Source: Sulfurimicrobium sp. | GTDB lineage: Bacteria; Pseudomonadota; Gammaproteobacteria; Burkholderiales; Sulfuricellaceae | Assembly (NCBI GenBank): GCA_030652035.1 | Contig: JAUSBJ010000035.1 | Span: 248,001-312,000, forward strand | Reading direction: 5' to 3' | Length of the DNA: 64,000 nt | Shown: positions 42,735 to 50,292 of the stretch, in pieces | How positions within the stretch are numbered: the first letter of the stretch is position 1 | Layout of the letters: each line of letters begins with the position of its first letter | Translations under genes and position numbers: made by a program | The notes under the pieces: generated by a model | What the model saw: the letters and a program-made list of their open reading frames with translations, nothing else | The model's database searches: none | What the model was told of the DNA's origin: nothing

Positions 42735-42965
42735 ATGAATGCCGTCCTAAAAATCCGGCCAGATTTAATGGCCGAGCTTGACCAGTTGGCCGTGGAAACT
42801 CACCGCAGCGAATCGGACATCATCAATGAAGCGCTGGAATCCTATCTGGCGCACTCCCAAAAGCAGACTGTCACCGAAGTAATCGCCAGGATCAAAGCAA
42901 CCCGCCACAAATCCACCCTTGAGGGCATTGATTTGCGGGAAGCCATTGAAGAAGGGCGCGATTAG
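42735..42965 (+). CDS. VapB-like ribbon-helix-helix antitoxin, 76 aa
   Basis: The ATG at 42735 (MNAVLKIRPDLMAELDQLAVETHRSE) starts a ribbon-helix-helix (CopG-like) domain for DNA binding and toxin neutralisation. The stop overlaps the toxin's GTG (TAGTG), the common operon arrangement. Confidence 0.8.
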   Translation: MNAVLKIRPDLMAELDQLAVETHRSESDIINEALESYLAHSQKQTVTEVIARIKATRHKSTLEGIDLREAIEEGRD

Positions 42966-43372
42966 TGCCGTTCGTAGTAGATAACTCGGTGGTGGTTGGC
43001 TGGTATTTCGAGAGCCAGGCCACGCCCTACACCGACCAGGCGCTTGACCTGCTGGCGAACGAAACCGCCCACGTTCCGGCGCTGTGGGTGCTGGAGTTCT
43101 CCAACGTACTGCGCAAGGCACTGAAAGCGGGAAAAGCCGACACCGCCCGAATTCAGGAAATCATTGAACTGGTCAAGGCACTGCCTATATCAGTTGACTA
43201 CACCTCAGAAAGTGTTGAAAGCAACCTAGCCTTGGCGCTGAAATACGGGTTGACCAGCTACGATGCCGCATACCTTGGCTTGGCAATGCGGCTACAACTA
43301 CCCATTGCCACCAATGATGGCGCACTCAAGGAAGCGGCAGGCCGAGCAAGCGTCGGAATCGTCAACCTGTAA
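42965..43372 (+). CDS. VapC-like PIN-domain toxin, 135 aa
   Basis: GTG start. PIN-domain acidic residues are visible: VVDNSV (Asp6), LEFSNV (Glu), TSYDAAYLGLA (Asp) and ATNDGAL (Asp). PIN toxins cleave RNA such as tRNA. The overlapping antitoxin gene completes an addiction module stabilising the element. Confidence 0.85.
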   Translation: MPFVVDNSVVVGWYFESQATPYTDQALDLLANETAHVPALWVLEFSNVLRKALKAGKADTARIQEIIELVKALPISVDYTSESVESNLALALKYGLTSYDAAYLGLAMRLQLPIATNDGALKEAAGRASVGIVNL

Positions 43373-43452
43373 CCAAGCTAAAACCCTGTAACGACGCGGA
43401 TTCATACAGAATGGAATCAACCAGAAAACACCCTGTAATACAGTGAAACTCT

Positions 43453-43956
43453 ATGACTGAAAAAAAGAAGCAACCCGCACAAAACACGAAGAAACCCACG
43501 GGCACGGACTCGGCGAAGGAATTGATTCGTGCGCATGTGCAGGGGGTGCAATTTTATCTAGGCGGGGAAACGATCCACGATAGATTAAAGCGCCTGCGGC
43601 AGACAAGCGGGCTGACCCTAGAAGCATTGAGCTTTGTTACCAAAGGCGTTGACCCTGAATACAAGGGAATATCCCGCGTCTCTCTATCCAGGTACGAATC
43701 TGGTGCCGAACCCGGGTTAAGGGAACTAAAGATTTTGTCATGGGCTTTCAGAAGGCCAATAGCGTTCATTGTCTATGGCAACGAAGACCCTGTTTCTGTT
43801 GACCATCGGGAGCCTCTAGACCTGGTGATTGAAGACATTGTCGCGGAAACCGTTCTGACCATTCTGGAGAGAAAAGGGTTGATAAAACCGGAACGGTCCG
43901 TTGAAGCACAAAACTATGAAGACCTTATTGATGCAGCGAAAAAACTGACGAAATAA
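43453..43956 (+). CDS. XRE-family regulator, 167 aa
   Basis: The HTH region (LKRLRQTSGLTLEALSFVTKGVDPEYKGISRVSLSRYE) is of Cro/CI type. N-terminal 40 residues are basic and disordered; the C-terminal third is a helical dimerisation part ending DLIDAAKKLTK. It is probably the control gene of the element. A strong terminator follows. Confidence 0.8.
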   Translation: MTEKKKQPAQNTKKPTGTDSAKELIRAHVQGVQFYLGGETIHDRLKRLRQTSGLTLEALSFVTKGVDPEYKGISRVSLSRYESGAEPGLRELKILSWAFRRPIAFIVYGNEDPVSVDHREPLDLVIEDIVAETVLTILERKGLIKPERSVEAQNYEDLIDAAKKLTK

Positions 43957-43982
43957 TCTCCAGCATCTTAGCATTCGTAATC

Positions 43983-44010
43983 GCCGCAACAACTATTGCG
44001 GCTTTTTTTT
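43983..44010 (+). terminator. Intrinsic terminator
   Basis: GCCGCAA and TTGCGGC pair around CAACTA and are followed by eight T. It lies 27 bp after the regulator stop and separates it from the next operon. Confidence 0.9.
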
Positions 44011-44018
44011 GCCTACAA

Positions 44019-44077
44019 ATTTCTCGAAACGAATACATATTTCTCGCAACTGTTGCATTCCGAAAAACAGATATGTA
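44019..44077 (+). promoter_or_regulatory. Repeats in the promoter gap of the membrane-protein operon
   Basis: Two direct copies ATTTCTCGAAAC and ATTTCTCGCAAC stand 20 bp apart, a palindrome GCAAC-T-GTTGC lies at 44046-44056, and TACATAT/ATATGTA are inverted. They are probable binding sites of the XRE or the 226-aa protein. Confidence 0.5.
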
Positions 44078-44119
44078 AACTTGGCGCACAAATATCTCGT
44101 TAATGAAACCGGAGTCAAC

Positions 44120-44800
44120 ATGGCTATCAAGAAGCAACCCGTCCTCACCAAAGAGGATTTCGAAGCGGCACTAATCGAATTGCGCCTGAGCGTGTCGGAA
44201 GTATCGCGGGAAACAGGCCTTCCTAGGCACATCGTCAGCCACTTTCGTGGCTATGGTGACGGCCTGAAACCTGAACAAGCGGCCAAGCTGCGCGACTACT
44301 TCGAATCCAAGGGCGTCGAATTCACAGACGAAAACGAACCTCAGCCAAAAAATCTTGCTGCCCCCACAAGCAATCGTCCGCCTATCCAGCAAGAAAATCT
44401 CCTATCCCGGAGCAGCGTGATTGCCTTCCGTCACTTCTTCATTGACGAACGACTGACGGACACACAAATCGAGGAAGCGGCCAGCCGTTTTGAAGGCAAT
44501 TACGACCAGGTTGCGGAACTGCTGGGACATGACCTCAATACAGATTTCGCCTCTGACGATTACGACGAAGACACGGAAAACAAGTTGCGCGAGCTGTGGG
44601 GGCTGCTGGCTGGAATAGGCGTACTGACCCTGCATATTCAAGGGCGTTTCGTCGTAAATGTTATGCCATCAGAAGGCAAGCCAAAGACCCTTGGAGACTT
44701 GCTTACCGGCGTCTACCGGGACATTGTTACCGGACTGAATGACCAAGAAAAGCAGGAAGAATTTATCAAAGTCGAAGAGCAAGAGGAGGTTCCAGCATGA
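44120..44800 (+). CDS. Putative DNA-binding regulator, 226 aa
   Basis: From MAIKKQPVLTKEDFEAALIELRLSVSEVSRETGLPRHIVSHFRGYG: the helical start with VSEVSRETGLPRHIV looks like a helix-turn-helix. The remainder is acidic and helical, ending FIKVEEQEEVPA. The stop overlaps the next ATG, so it leads the small membrane-protein operon. Function unknown. Confidence 0.6.
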   Translation: MAIKKQPVLTKEDFEAALIELRLSVSEVSRETGLPRHIVSHFRGYGDGLKPEQAAKLRDYFESKGVEFTDENEPQPKNLAAPTSNRPPIQQENLLSRSSVIAFRHFFIDERLTDTQIEEAASRFEGNYDQVAELLGHDLNTDFASDDYDEDTENKLRELWGLLAGIGVLTLHIQGRFVVNVMPSEGKPKTLGDLLTGVYRDIVTGLNDQEKQEEFIKVEEQEEVPA

Positions 44801-44928
44801 GCTTCAAAATGCCAGTTTCAGTACTACCAAAGGTAGGCGGAGAAATACCAGGCATGATTCTCTTCGTCCTGGGCATCCTTGCCGTAGTTGCATTGACTAA
44901 GGCAAAAGCCCCAAAGGAGAAAACCTGA
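44797..44928 (+). CDS. Small membrane protein, 43 aa
   Basis: MSFKMPVSVLPKVGGEIPGMILFVLGILAVVALTKAKAPKEKT has one hydrophobic span (GMILFVLGILAVVAL) and a basic tail. It is too short for the ORF track but overlaps both neighbours (ATGA and TGATG). It resembles filamentous-phage or membrane-virus coat proteins in form only. Confidence 0.65.
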   Translation: MSFKMPVSVLPKVGGEIPGMILFVLGILAVVALTKAKAPKEKT

Positions 44929-45209
44929 TGGCCGCCGAAAACTCAGGAGGCATGGGCTCATGGGTGGCTTTGTTATCTGCGGTTTCGCCACTGCTCAAGT
45001 CCGGCGGAGGGGGAATCGCACCCCAGCCAGCGGGACCAATCCAGGCCGAATCTTCTATATCAATCGACAGCTCAGGCTATGTGGTCAACCAAGGCAGCGG
45101 GAAAGCCTCCAACTCCAGCGCCACCGGCTTCCAACTCACACAATGGGAAATTGCCGGGCTTGTGCTGCTGGGGCTGCTAGCTCTGCTGAAACTGAGCAAA
45201 AAGAAATGA
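44928..45209 (+). CDS. Gly/Ser-rich protein with C-terminal membrane anchor, 93 aa
   Basis: The N-terminal part is rich in Gly, Ser and Pro (SPLLKSGGGGIAPQPAG) and the C-terminus is a hydrophobic helix with a basic end (WEIAGLVLLGLLALLKLSKKK). It shares its first base with the stop of the 43-aa gene. Its form fits a surface or minor coat-like membrane protein. Confidence 0.65.
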   Translation: MAAENSGGMGSWVALLSAVSPLLKSGGGGIAPQPAGPIQAESSISIDSSGYVVNQGSGKASNSSATGFQLTQWEIAGLVLLGLLALLKLSKKK

Positions 45210-45265
45210 TCGACACACACAGCAAACGCCACACGCCTGGTAACCCTGAAAAAGCAACCGACTGA
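45206..45265 (+). CDS. Possible 19-aa peptide
   Basis: ATGA overlap with the previous stop and a 19-codon frame (MIDTHSKRHTPG...). It may be translated by coupling, but nothing else supports it. Confidence 0.25.
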   Translation: MIDTHSKRHTPGNPEKATD

Positions 45266-45293
45266 TTCAACATTACCGTAGGAGAAAGCCGCC

Positions 45294-45518
45294 ATGTTTG
45301 CCAGACAAACCAACAGCGCCACACCCCGCAGCCATCGTATCGCCAAGCAAACCTGTGTCCTTTGGATACCCAGCGCCTGCGGCTACCTCGCCGACTTCCG
45401 GCCAGACAACTTCCGCATAGTGGATCACCCAAGCCTTGCATGCAGCTACCGCCACGCCTTCACAGGAAAGGTGACGCCTATTATTACGTCACCAGCACGG
45501 AGCCACGCCGATGGATAA
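45294..45518 (+). CDS. Possible small protein overlapping the integrase start, 74 aa
   Basis: GGAG lies 9 bp upstream of an ATG (MFARQTNSATPRSH). The frame differs from that of the integrase, whose start at 45440 lies inside it. The product is basic without a recognisable domain; it could be an excisionase-like protein or just a leader. Confidence 0.3.
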   Translation: MFARQTNSATPRSHRIAKQTCVLWIPSACGYLADFRPDNFRIVDHPSLACSYRHAFTGKVTPIITSPARSHADG

Positions 45519-46393
45519 AGATGGGAAAAGACCTGGCAGAGGCTAAGCTAGCATGGGCAAAGCTGGAAGGTGAACAGCCCGACAACAATGACAAGGCCTT
45601 TTCAGCAGTGGCAAAACGCTACAAGAAGGAAATTTTTCCGACCAAAGCACCACAGACACAAAAAGACAACACCAAAGAACTGGAAAACCTGTTGAGTGCT
45701 TTTGGCCACATGCCAATCGACGCCATAAAACCACAGCATATCCAAGAGTACATGGAAATCAGGGGGCAAGCGGCAAAGGTACGGGCGAACCGGGAAAAGG
45801 CACTATTCAGCCACATTTTCAACTTCGCCAGGTCAAGGGGGTACACCGAAGCCATAAACCCTTGCCAGGGCATTAAGGGGTTCAAGGAAGCCGGGCGGGA
45901 CCGTTATATCGAGGACGATGAATTTCGCGCTGTTTGGGAAAAGGCGCACTACACCGTTCAGGATGCAATGGACTTGGCCTATCTCACTGGGCAGCGCCCT
46001 GCTGACGTGCTCAAGCTGAATCGGGCCGACATCAAAGATGGTGCTCTATGGATTACCCAAAACAAAACAGGCAAGAAACTACGGATTCAAATAATGGGTG
46101 AACTTGCCACCGTGATAAACCGCATCCTGGCCAGAACTCGCCAGATTACCAGCCTGGCATTGATACAGGACGACAAGGGGCACCGCCTCACCTATTGCGC
46201 ATTGCGCTCACGTTTTGACAAGGCAAGAGAACTAGCTGGGGTAAATTTCCAATTCCGGGACATCCGGGCAAAATCCGCCACCGACACCGATGATCTAGCG
46301 CACGCTCAAAAGCTCCTGGGGCACAAGAATCGAGACATGACTGAGCACTACACCAGGAACAAAATCGGCGAGAAGGTAAAGCCGTTGAAATGA
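45440..46393 (+). CDS. int: Tyrosine recombinase (integrase), 317 aa
   Basis: From MQLPPRLHRKGDAYYYVTSTEPRRWI (arm-binding domain), then a core-binding SAM-like domain and the catalytic domain with TGQRPADVLKLNRADI (Arg I), FRDIRAKSATD (Arg II, with the first His replaced), LLGHKNRDMTEHYTRN (His III and Tyr). It ends 72 bp from the att repeat, as expected for an enzyme inserting at tRNA-Phe. The ORF track starts earlier; ATG at 45440 fits this domain. Confidence 0.85.
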   Translation: MQLPPRLHRKGDAYYYVTSTEPRRWIKMGKDLAEAKLAWAKLEGEQPDNNDKAFSAVAKRYKKEIFPTKAPQTQKDNTKELENLLSAFGHMPIDAIKPQHIQEYMEIRGQAAKVRANREKALFSHIFNFARSRGYTEAINPCQGIKGFKEAGRDRYIEDDEFRAVWEKAHYTVQDAMDLAYLTGQRPADVLKLNRADIKDGALWITQNKTGKKLRIQIMGELATVINRILARTRQITSLALIQDDKGHRLTYCALRSRFDKARELAGVNFQFRDIRAKSATDTDDLAHAQKLLGHKNRDMTEHYTRNKIGEKVKPLK

Positions 46394-46396
46394 GAA

Positions 46397-46426
46397 TTGT
46401 AGAAAAGCAGAGGTGCTTTTGTAGAA
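46397..46426. repeat. Right candidate integrase arm sites (TTGTAGAA)
   Basis: Two direct copies of TTGTAGAA (46397-46404 and 46419-46426) lie just after the integrase stop. Confidence 0.5.
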
Positions 46427-46464
46427 AACGGGTTTCAGCATATCGCTAAAACCCGCATAGAATC

Positions 46465-46512
46465 TGGTGGCCAAGGGCGGAATCGAACCACCGACACAAG
46501 GATTTTCAATCC
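46465..46512 (-). repeat. att copy: 3' part of tRNA-Phe (right)
   Basis: Identical 48-bp copy within the intact tRNA gene, from the CCA end to the anticodon stem. Confidence 0.9.
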
Positions 46513-46540
46513 TCTGCTCTACCGACTGAGCTACTTGGCC
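46465..46540 (-). tRNA. tRNA-Phe (GAA)
   Basis: Complete cloverleaf on the minus strand: acceptor GGCCAAG/CTTGGCC, D-loop AGCTCAGTCGGT, anticodon loop TTGAAAA, T-loop GGTTCGATTCC, discriminator A and encoded CCA. It is the integration target; the element has rebuilt its 3' end. Confidence 0.95.
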
Positions 46541-46590
46541 ATCACTTTGGCAATCCTTAAATGTTTAGGATGACCGCGCGAAGTCCGTAA

Positions 46591-46619
46591 TTTAATCCCA
46601 AAACACCACAGCAAGTCAA
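46591..46619 (-). promoter_or_regulatory. Candidate tRNA-Phe promoter
   Basis: On the minus strand TTGACT and ATTAAA are 17 bp apart, about 50 bp upstream of the tRNA 5' end. Confidence 0.5.
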
Positions 46620-46621
46620 GT

Positions 46622-46651
46622 TTTATCGCCTCGCGTGTTTATCGCCTCGCG
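46622..46651. repeat. Short direct repeat TTTATCGCCTCGCG
   Basis: Two exact 14-bp copies, 2 bp apart, in the gap between tRNA-Phe and the sensor kinase gene. Meaning unknown. Confidence 0.6.
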
Positions 46652-46808
46652 ACTTTAGCCTGAAAAGTTTGATCCACATTCCCCCAGCGTTCAGATTCCT
46701 TATGAACAATCCGGTTTAATGTACAATTGTTTGCATACGTGGGTTAATGTCGTTTTGAGACATACGCAATTTGCACACTTAGTGGATAAAACCGACTCAA
46801 TGGGTCAA

Positions 46809-46836
46809 TTGCCTGGAATTGCTTTCGGGTTATAAT
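46809..46836 (+). promoter_or_regulatory. Candidate promoter of the sensor kinase gene
   Basis: TTGCCT and a perfect TATAAT are 16 bp apart; the ATG is 45 bp downstream. The rest of the gap (46541-46808) has no obvious gene. Confidence 0.6.
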
Positions 46837-46880
46837 ACCCGACAATATTACTCAACCGCTATCGCCAAGTTTTTAAGGTA

Positions 46881-48077
46881 ATGAATACCGCCTCATTCCC
46901 CCCATCCAATCTTGAACCCGCAATTGGAACTTACAAGATTCCAGCTTTGCGCGTCCTGTCCGAGATTGCCACCAGCCTTTCTACGGAAAATAACCTGGAA
47001 GGCTTGCTTGAGCGCTTTCTTGGCACCATGGTCAAACTTGCCGGTGCAGATGCAGGTGCTGTCCGTGTATTGACGGCCGATGGATCGCACTTGCGCTTGG
47101 TAGGATCGATCGGCTTACCAGCGGAACTGGTGGAACACGAACAGTTCGTTGAGCTGGAATGCGGCCTATGCGGGGAGGCTACGCGCAAACGCTCTCATCG
47201 ACATAGCGCCAATGTCCACTTTTGCTCCGAGCGCACCTCTCACAGCTACTTTGGCTCGCGCTGCCAGCATATTATTGCTGTTCCATTACGATACCAAGGC
47301 AAGGTACTGGGTGTATATAACCTGTTCATGGCCAGCGACACTCCGGTCCCGGAAGATGTAGCACTCCTGTTCGATTCAATCAGCGAACATCTGGGCATGG
47401 CGCTGGAAAACGCGCGCCTGACCCGTGAGAACATGCGCATTACGCTGATGAATGAACGTCAAATGCTTGCGAATGAATTGCATGACTCACTTGCCCAGAC
47501 TTTAGCTTATATGAAAATGCGTCTTGCCCTACTGCAAGACTCCATGTCGAAGTCTGACACAGAAGGCTCGACAAAATACCTCGACGATTTAAGCGAGGCG
47601 GTGGATACAGCTTATTCCGGTTTGCGCGAATTACTGACTCACTTTCGTAATCGCATGGACCCGCGCGGACTGCTACACGCTCTTCAGGAGATGGTGAACA
47701 GTTTTTTTAAGAAAACCGGCATTTTCATCAATTTTTCAAACCTGACGCCAGACCTCAACCTCTCACCAGATCAGGAAGTACAGGTTTTTCATATCGTCCA
47801 GGAAGCCTTGGCAAACATTCAGAAGCACTCTCATGCACAGGATGTCAGCCTTACTTTGGGGCTGGACGGTAACAATCAGTACTGGGTCTGTATCGAGGAT
47901 GATGGTGTTGGCATTCCCAACAATCCCGTGCCAGACAAGGACATGCATTTTGGCATGAGTATCATGCGCGAACGTGCGCAACGCCTTAGTGGAAATGTCA
48001 CGGTTGAGAAGCTTCAGGATCGCGGCACACGAGTGCTGCTGACTTTTCCTGCCGTCAGGAAGGAGAATGCGAAATGA
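46881..48077 (+). CDS. NarX-like soluble sensor histidine kinase, 398 aa
   Basis: Residues 20-190 form a GAF domain with a Cys set (C94, C97, C115, C128), then HisKA_3 with NELHDSLAQTLAYMK (phospho-His) and an HATPase with HIVQEALANIQKHS, EDDGVGI and DRGTRVLLTF. No membrane segment is present, so it senses a cytoplasmic signal. E. coli NarX has a central Cys cluster too, but this protein lacks the periplasmic part. It overlaps the regulator gene by 4 bp; a redox or nitrate-related signal is inferred. Confidence 0.85.
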   Translation: MNTASFPPSNLEPAIGTYKIPALRVLSEIATSLSTENNLEGLLERFLGTMVKLAGADAGAVRVLTADGSHLRLVGSIGLPAELVEHEQFVELECGLCGEATRKRSHRHSANVHFCSERTSHSYFGSRCQHIIAVPLRYQGKVLGVYNLFMASDTPVPEDVALLFDSISEHLGMALENARLTRENMRITLMNERQMLANELHDSLAQTLAYMKMRLALLQDSMSKSDTEGSTKYLDDLSEAVDTAYSGLRELLTHFRNRMDPRGLLHALQEMVNSFFKKTGIFINFSNLTPDLNLSPDQEVQVFHIVQEALANIQKHSHAQDVSLTLGLDGNNQYWVCIEDDGVGIPNNPVPDKDMHFGMSIMRERAQRLSGNVTVEKLQDRGTRVLLTFPAVRKENAK

Positions 48078-48742
48078 CGGTCCGCGTACTACTGGTGGAT
48101 GACCACACTTTGTTTCGAAAAGGACTGGCCGAGCTTCTGGAGCGTAACGAACAAATTAGTGTGGCGGGTGTGGCCGGCAGCGCAATCGAGGCACGCAAGC
48201 TGCTCGATGAACTCAAACCCGATGTCATGGTAACGGATCTTCATATGCAGCCGGATGATGGGCTGAGTTTGCTGCGCCAACTGCAGCAGGAAGGCAATAC
48301 TATTCCGACACTTGTGCTGACAGTCAGCAATGCCGAGGATGATCTTGCCAACGCCTTGCGTGCTGGCGCTCGCGGCTACCTGCTCAAGGACATGGAACCT
48401 GATGATGTCGCCGATGCCATCGTGCGAGCAGCGAGGGGAGAAACGGTCGTAGCGCCATCCATGACCATGAAGCTGGTTGGCCTGCTTCAGAACAACCAGC
48501 CGACCGCCCAGCCCTCATCACTTCTGGACCTTCTTACCCAGCGCGAACGCGAAATCCTCTCGCATCTTGCATTAGGCGAGAGCAACAAGGTGATTGCCCG
48601 TCAGTTGGACATCAGCCACGACACGGTAAAGCTACACGTGCGCCACATTCTTTCCAAGCTTAACTTGACATCGAGAGTCGAAGCCGCAATCTTTGCCGTA
48701 GAACACAAGCTTTCCAACGCACCGCTTAATTCACCCAATTAG
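48074..48742 (+). CDS. NarL/FixJ-family response regulator, 222 aa
   Basis: Receiver with LLVDDHTLFRKGLAELL, phospho-acceptor in VMVTDLHMQPDDG and ARGYLLKDMEP; LuxR-type HTH with LTQREREILSHLALGESNKVIARQLDISHDTVKLHVRHIL. It is co-transcribed with the kinase gene. It probably activates genes in response to a redox signal; targets cannot be seen here. Confidence 0.9.
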   Translation: MTVRVLLVDDHTLFRKGLAELLERNEQISVAGVAGSAIEARKLLDELKPDVMVTDLHMQPDDGLSLLRQLQQEGNTIPTLVLTVSNAEDDLANALRAGARGYLLKDMEPDDVADAIVRAARGETVVAPSMTMKLVGLLQNNQPTAQPSSLLDLLTQREREILSHLALGESNKVIARQLDISHDTVKLHVRHILSKLNLTSRVEAAIFAVEHKLSNAPLNSPN

Positions 48743-48783
48743 ACGACTGCTTTTACCCATTTCTTTCACGGATATTTTTAGTC

Positions 48784-50211
48784 ATGGAATTTCTACCCGT
48801 TTTTTTTGACATCAAAGGCAAACCTTGCGTTGTCATTGGCGGAGGAGACGTAGCTGCTCGCAAAGTTGCAATGCTGTTGAACTCGGGTGGCAAAGTCACT
48901 GTTGTGGCTCCGGAGTTGTGCTCCACACTAAGGCAGCAGGCTGAAAGCGGAGAAATTTGCCACGTACAGTCACGTTTTTCTCCGGCACATTTGAACGAAG
49001 CGATTATCGTGATCGCTGCTACAGACGACAGAGCGGTTAACAAGCAGGTTTCCGACGTCGCGAACTCTTATCGGCTGCCTGTCAATGTCGTAGACGACCC
49101 AGATTACTGCTCATTTATCATGCCATCGGTCGTCGACCGCTCGCCGGTTATTGTGGCTGTTTCTACTGGCGGATCATCCCCCGTTCTTGCGCGCTTACTG
49201 CGCGCCCGCCTGGAAACACTTATTCCGGGCGCCTACGGACGTCTGGCAACGCTTGCCGATAAATTCCGCGGGCAAGTTAAGCAACATTTCACTGAATCCA
49301 GTCAAAGAAGAATCTTTTGGGAAAATATTCTTCAGGGGCCGATTGCTGAAATGGTATTTGCAGGTCGCGAAGATCAAGCCAGCAGCGCACTGAGCAAAGC
49401 TATCGAATCTAGCACCGGGGATGCGCAGCCACGTGGGGAAGTCTACCTTGTCGGCGGAGGACCCGGCAACCCGGATTTGCTGACATTCCGCGCGCTTCGT
49501 TTGATGCAACAGGCGGATGTCGTTGTTTATGACAACCTGGTCACCCCGCCAGTCCTGGACATGACTCGCCGTGACGCCGATCGCATCTTTGTTGGCAAGC
49601 AGCGTGCCAACCACGCCATGCGTCAGGAAGAAATTAATGAACTGCTGGTAAAACTTGCAAAAGAAGGCAAGCGAGTACTTCGCCTTAAAGGTGGCGATCC
49701 ATTCATATTCGGTCGTGGCGGAGAAGAGATCGAAACCCTTTCAGCACATCAGATACCTTTCCAGGTCGTTCCTGGCATCACTGCAGCTTCAGGTGTCGCT
49801 TCGTACGCAGGAATCCCTCTTACTCATCGAGATTACGCCCAAGCATGCGTATTCGTCACCGGCCATCTCAAAGATGGCTCTATGGATCTGGACTGGGATA
49901 TGCTCGCCAGACCAAATCAAACCGTAGTCATCTATATGGGTCTGCTTGGCCTCCCAGTACTGTGCCAGCAATTGGTTGCACATGGGCTAACATCAGATAC
50001 CCCAGCAGCCATTGTTCAGCAGGGCACCACACCAAGCCAAAAGGTTGTGACTGGAACTCTTGGCTCTCTCCCTCAACTTGCCAAAGATGCACAGCTCAAA
50101 CCTCCAACGCTGATCATCGTTGGCAAAGTGGTTAGTTTGCAAGGAAAATTGGCCTGGTTCACACCTGACCAGGAAGCGGAAGGGAACTTTGCACTAACGC
50201 GCAGTAAGTAG
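48784..50211 (+). CDS. cysG: Siroheme synthase CysG, 475 aa
   Basis: The N-terminal domain (VIGGGDVAARKVAMLLNSG) is the precorrin-2 dehydrogenase/ferrochelatase part. From about residue 220 (VYLVGGGPGNPDLLTFRAL, LRLKGGDPFIFGRGGEE) it is the uroporphyrinogen-III methyltransferase. It makes siroheme for sulfite or nitrite reductase. The gene follows the two-component pair by 41 bp and ends before a convergent terminator. Confidence 0.95.
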   Translation: MEFLPVFFDIKGKPCVVIGGGDVAARKVAMLLNSGGKVTVVAPELCSTLRQQAESGEICHVQSRFSPAHLNEAIIVIAATDDRAVNKQVSDVANSYRLPVNVVDDPDYCSFIMPSVVDRSPVIVAVSTGGSSPVLARLLRARLETLIPGAYGRLATLADKFRGQVKQHFTESSQRRIFWENILQGPIAEMVFAGREDQASSALSKAIESSTGDAQPRGEVYLVGGGPGNPDLLTFRALRLMQQADVVVYDNLVTPPVLDMTRRDADRIFVGKQRANHAMRQEEINELLVKLAKEGKRVLRLKGGDPFIFGRGGEEIETLSAHQIPFQVVPGITAASGVASYAGIPLTHRDYAQACVFVTGHLKDGSMDLDWDMLARPNQTVVIYMGLLGLPVLCQQLVAHGLTSDTPAAIVQQGTTPSQKVVTGTLGSLPQLAKDAQLKPPTLIIVGKVVSLQGKLAWFTPDQEAEGNFALTRSK

Positions 50212-50235
50212 TAATTAACAATTACGACTAGAAAC

Positions 50236-50271
50236 GTAAAGAGCCCTCGCCTTAGGCGGAGGGCTCTTTAC
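50236..50271. terminator. Bidirectional terminator between cysG and pilQ
   Basis: GTAAAGAGCCCTC and GAGGGCTCTTTAC form a 13-bp stem around GCCTTAGGCG, with flanking A/T on both sides; it serves both convergent operons. Confidence 0.85.
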
Positions 50272-50292
50272 ATTAAACCTGTTCGAATTTCC

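Larger units (their letters stand above)
42474..46512. mobile_element. Mini integrative element in tRNA-Phe, about 4 kb
   Basis: The unit is bounded by identical 48-bp direct repeats; the repeat unit distance is 3991 bp. It carries a tyrosine recombinase beside the intact tRNA, a VapBC-like pair, two regulators and two small membrane proteins. It lacks capsid, packaging or replication genes, so it is a satellite-like or defective element. Confidence 0.85.

Noticed and set aside
45362-45440. Longer integrase N-terminus from the ORF track
   Set aside because: The extra residues (MDTQRLRLPRRL...) lack a ribosome site and do not match the usual arm-binding start; the ATG at 45440 does.
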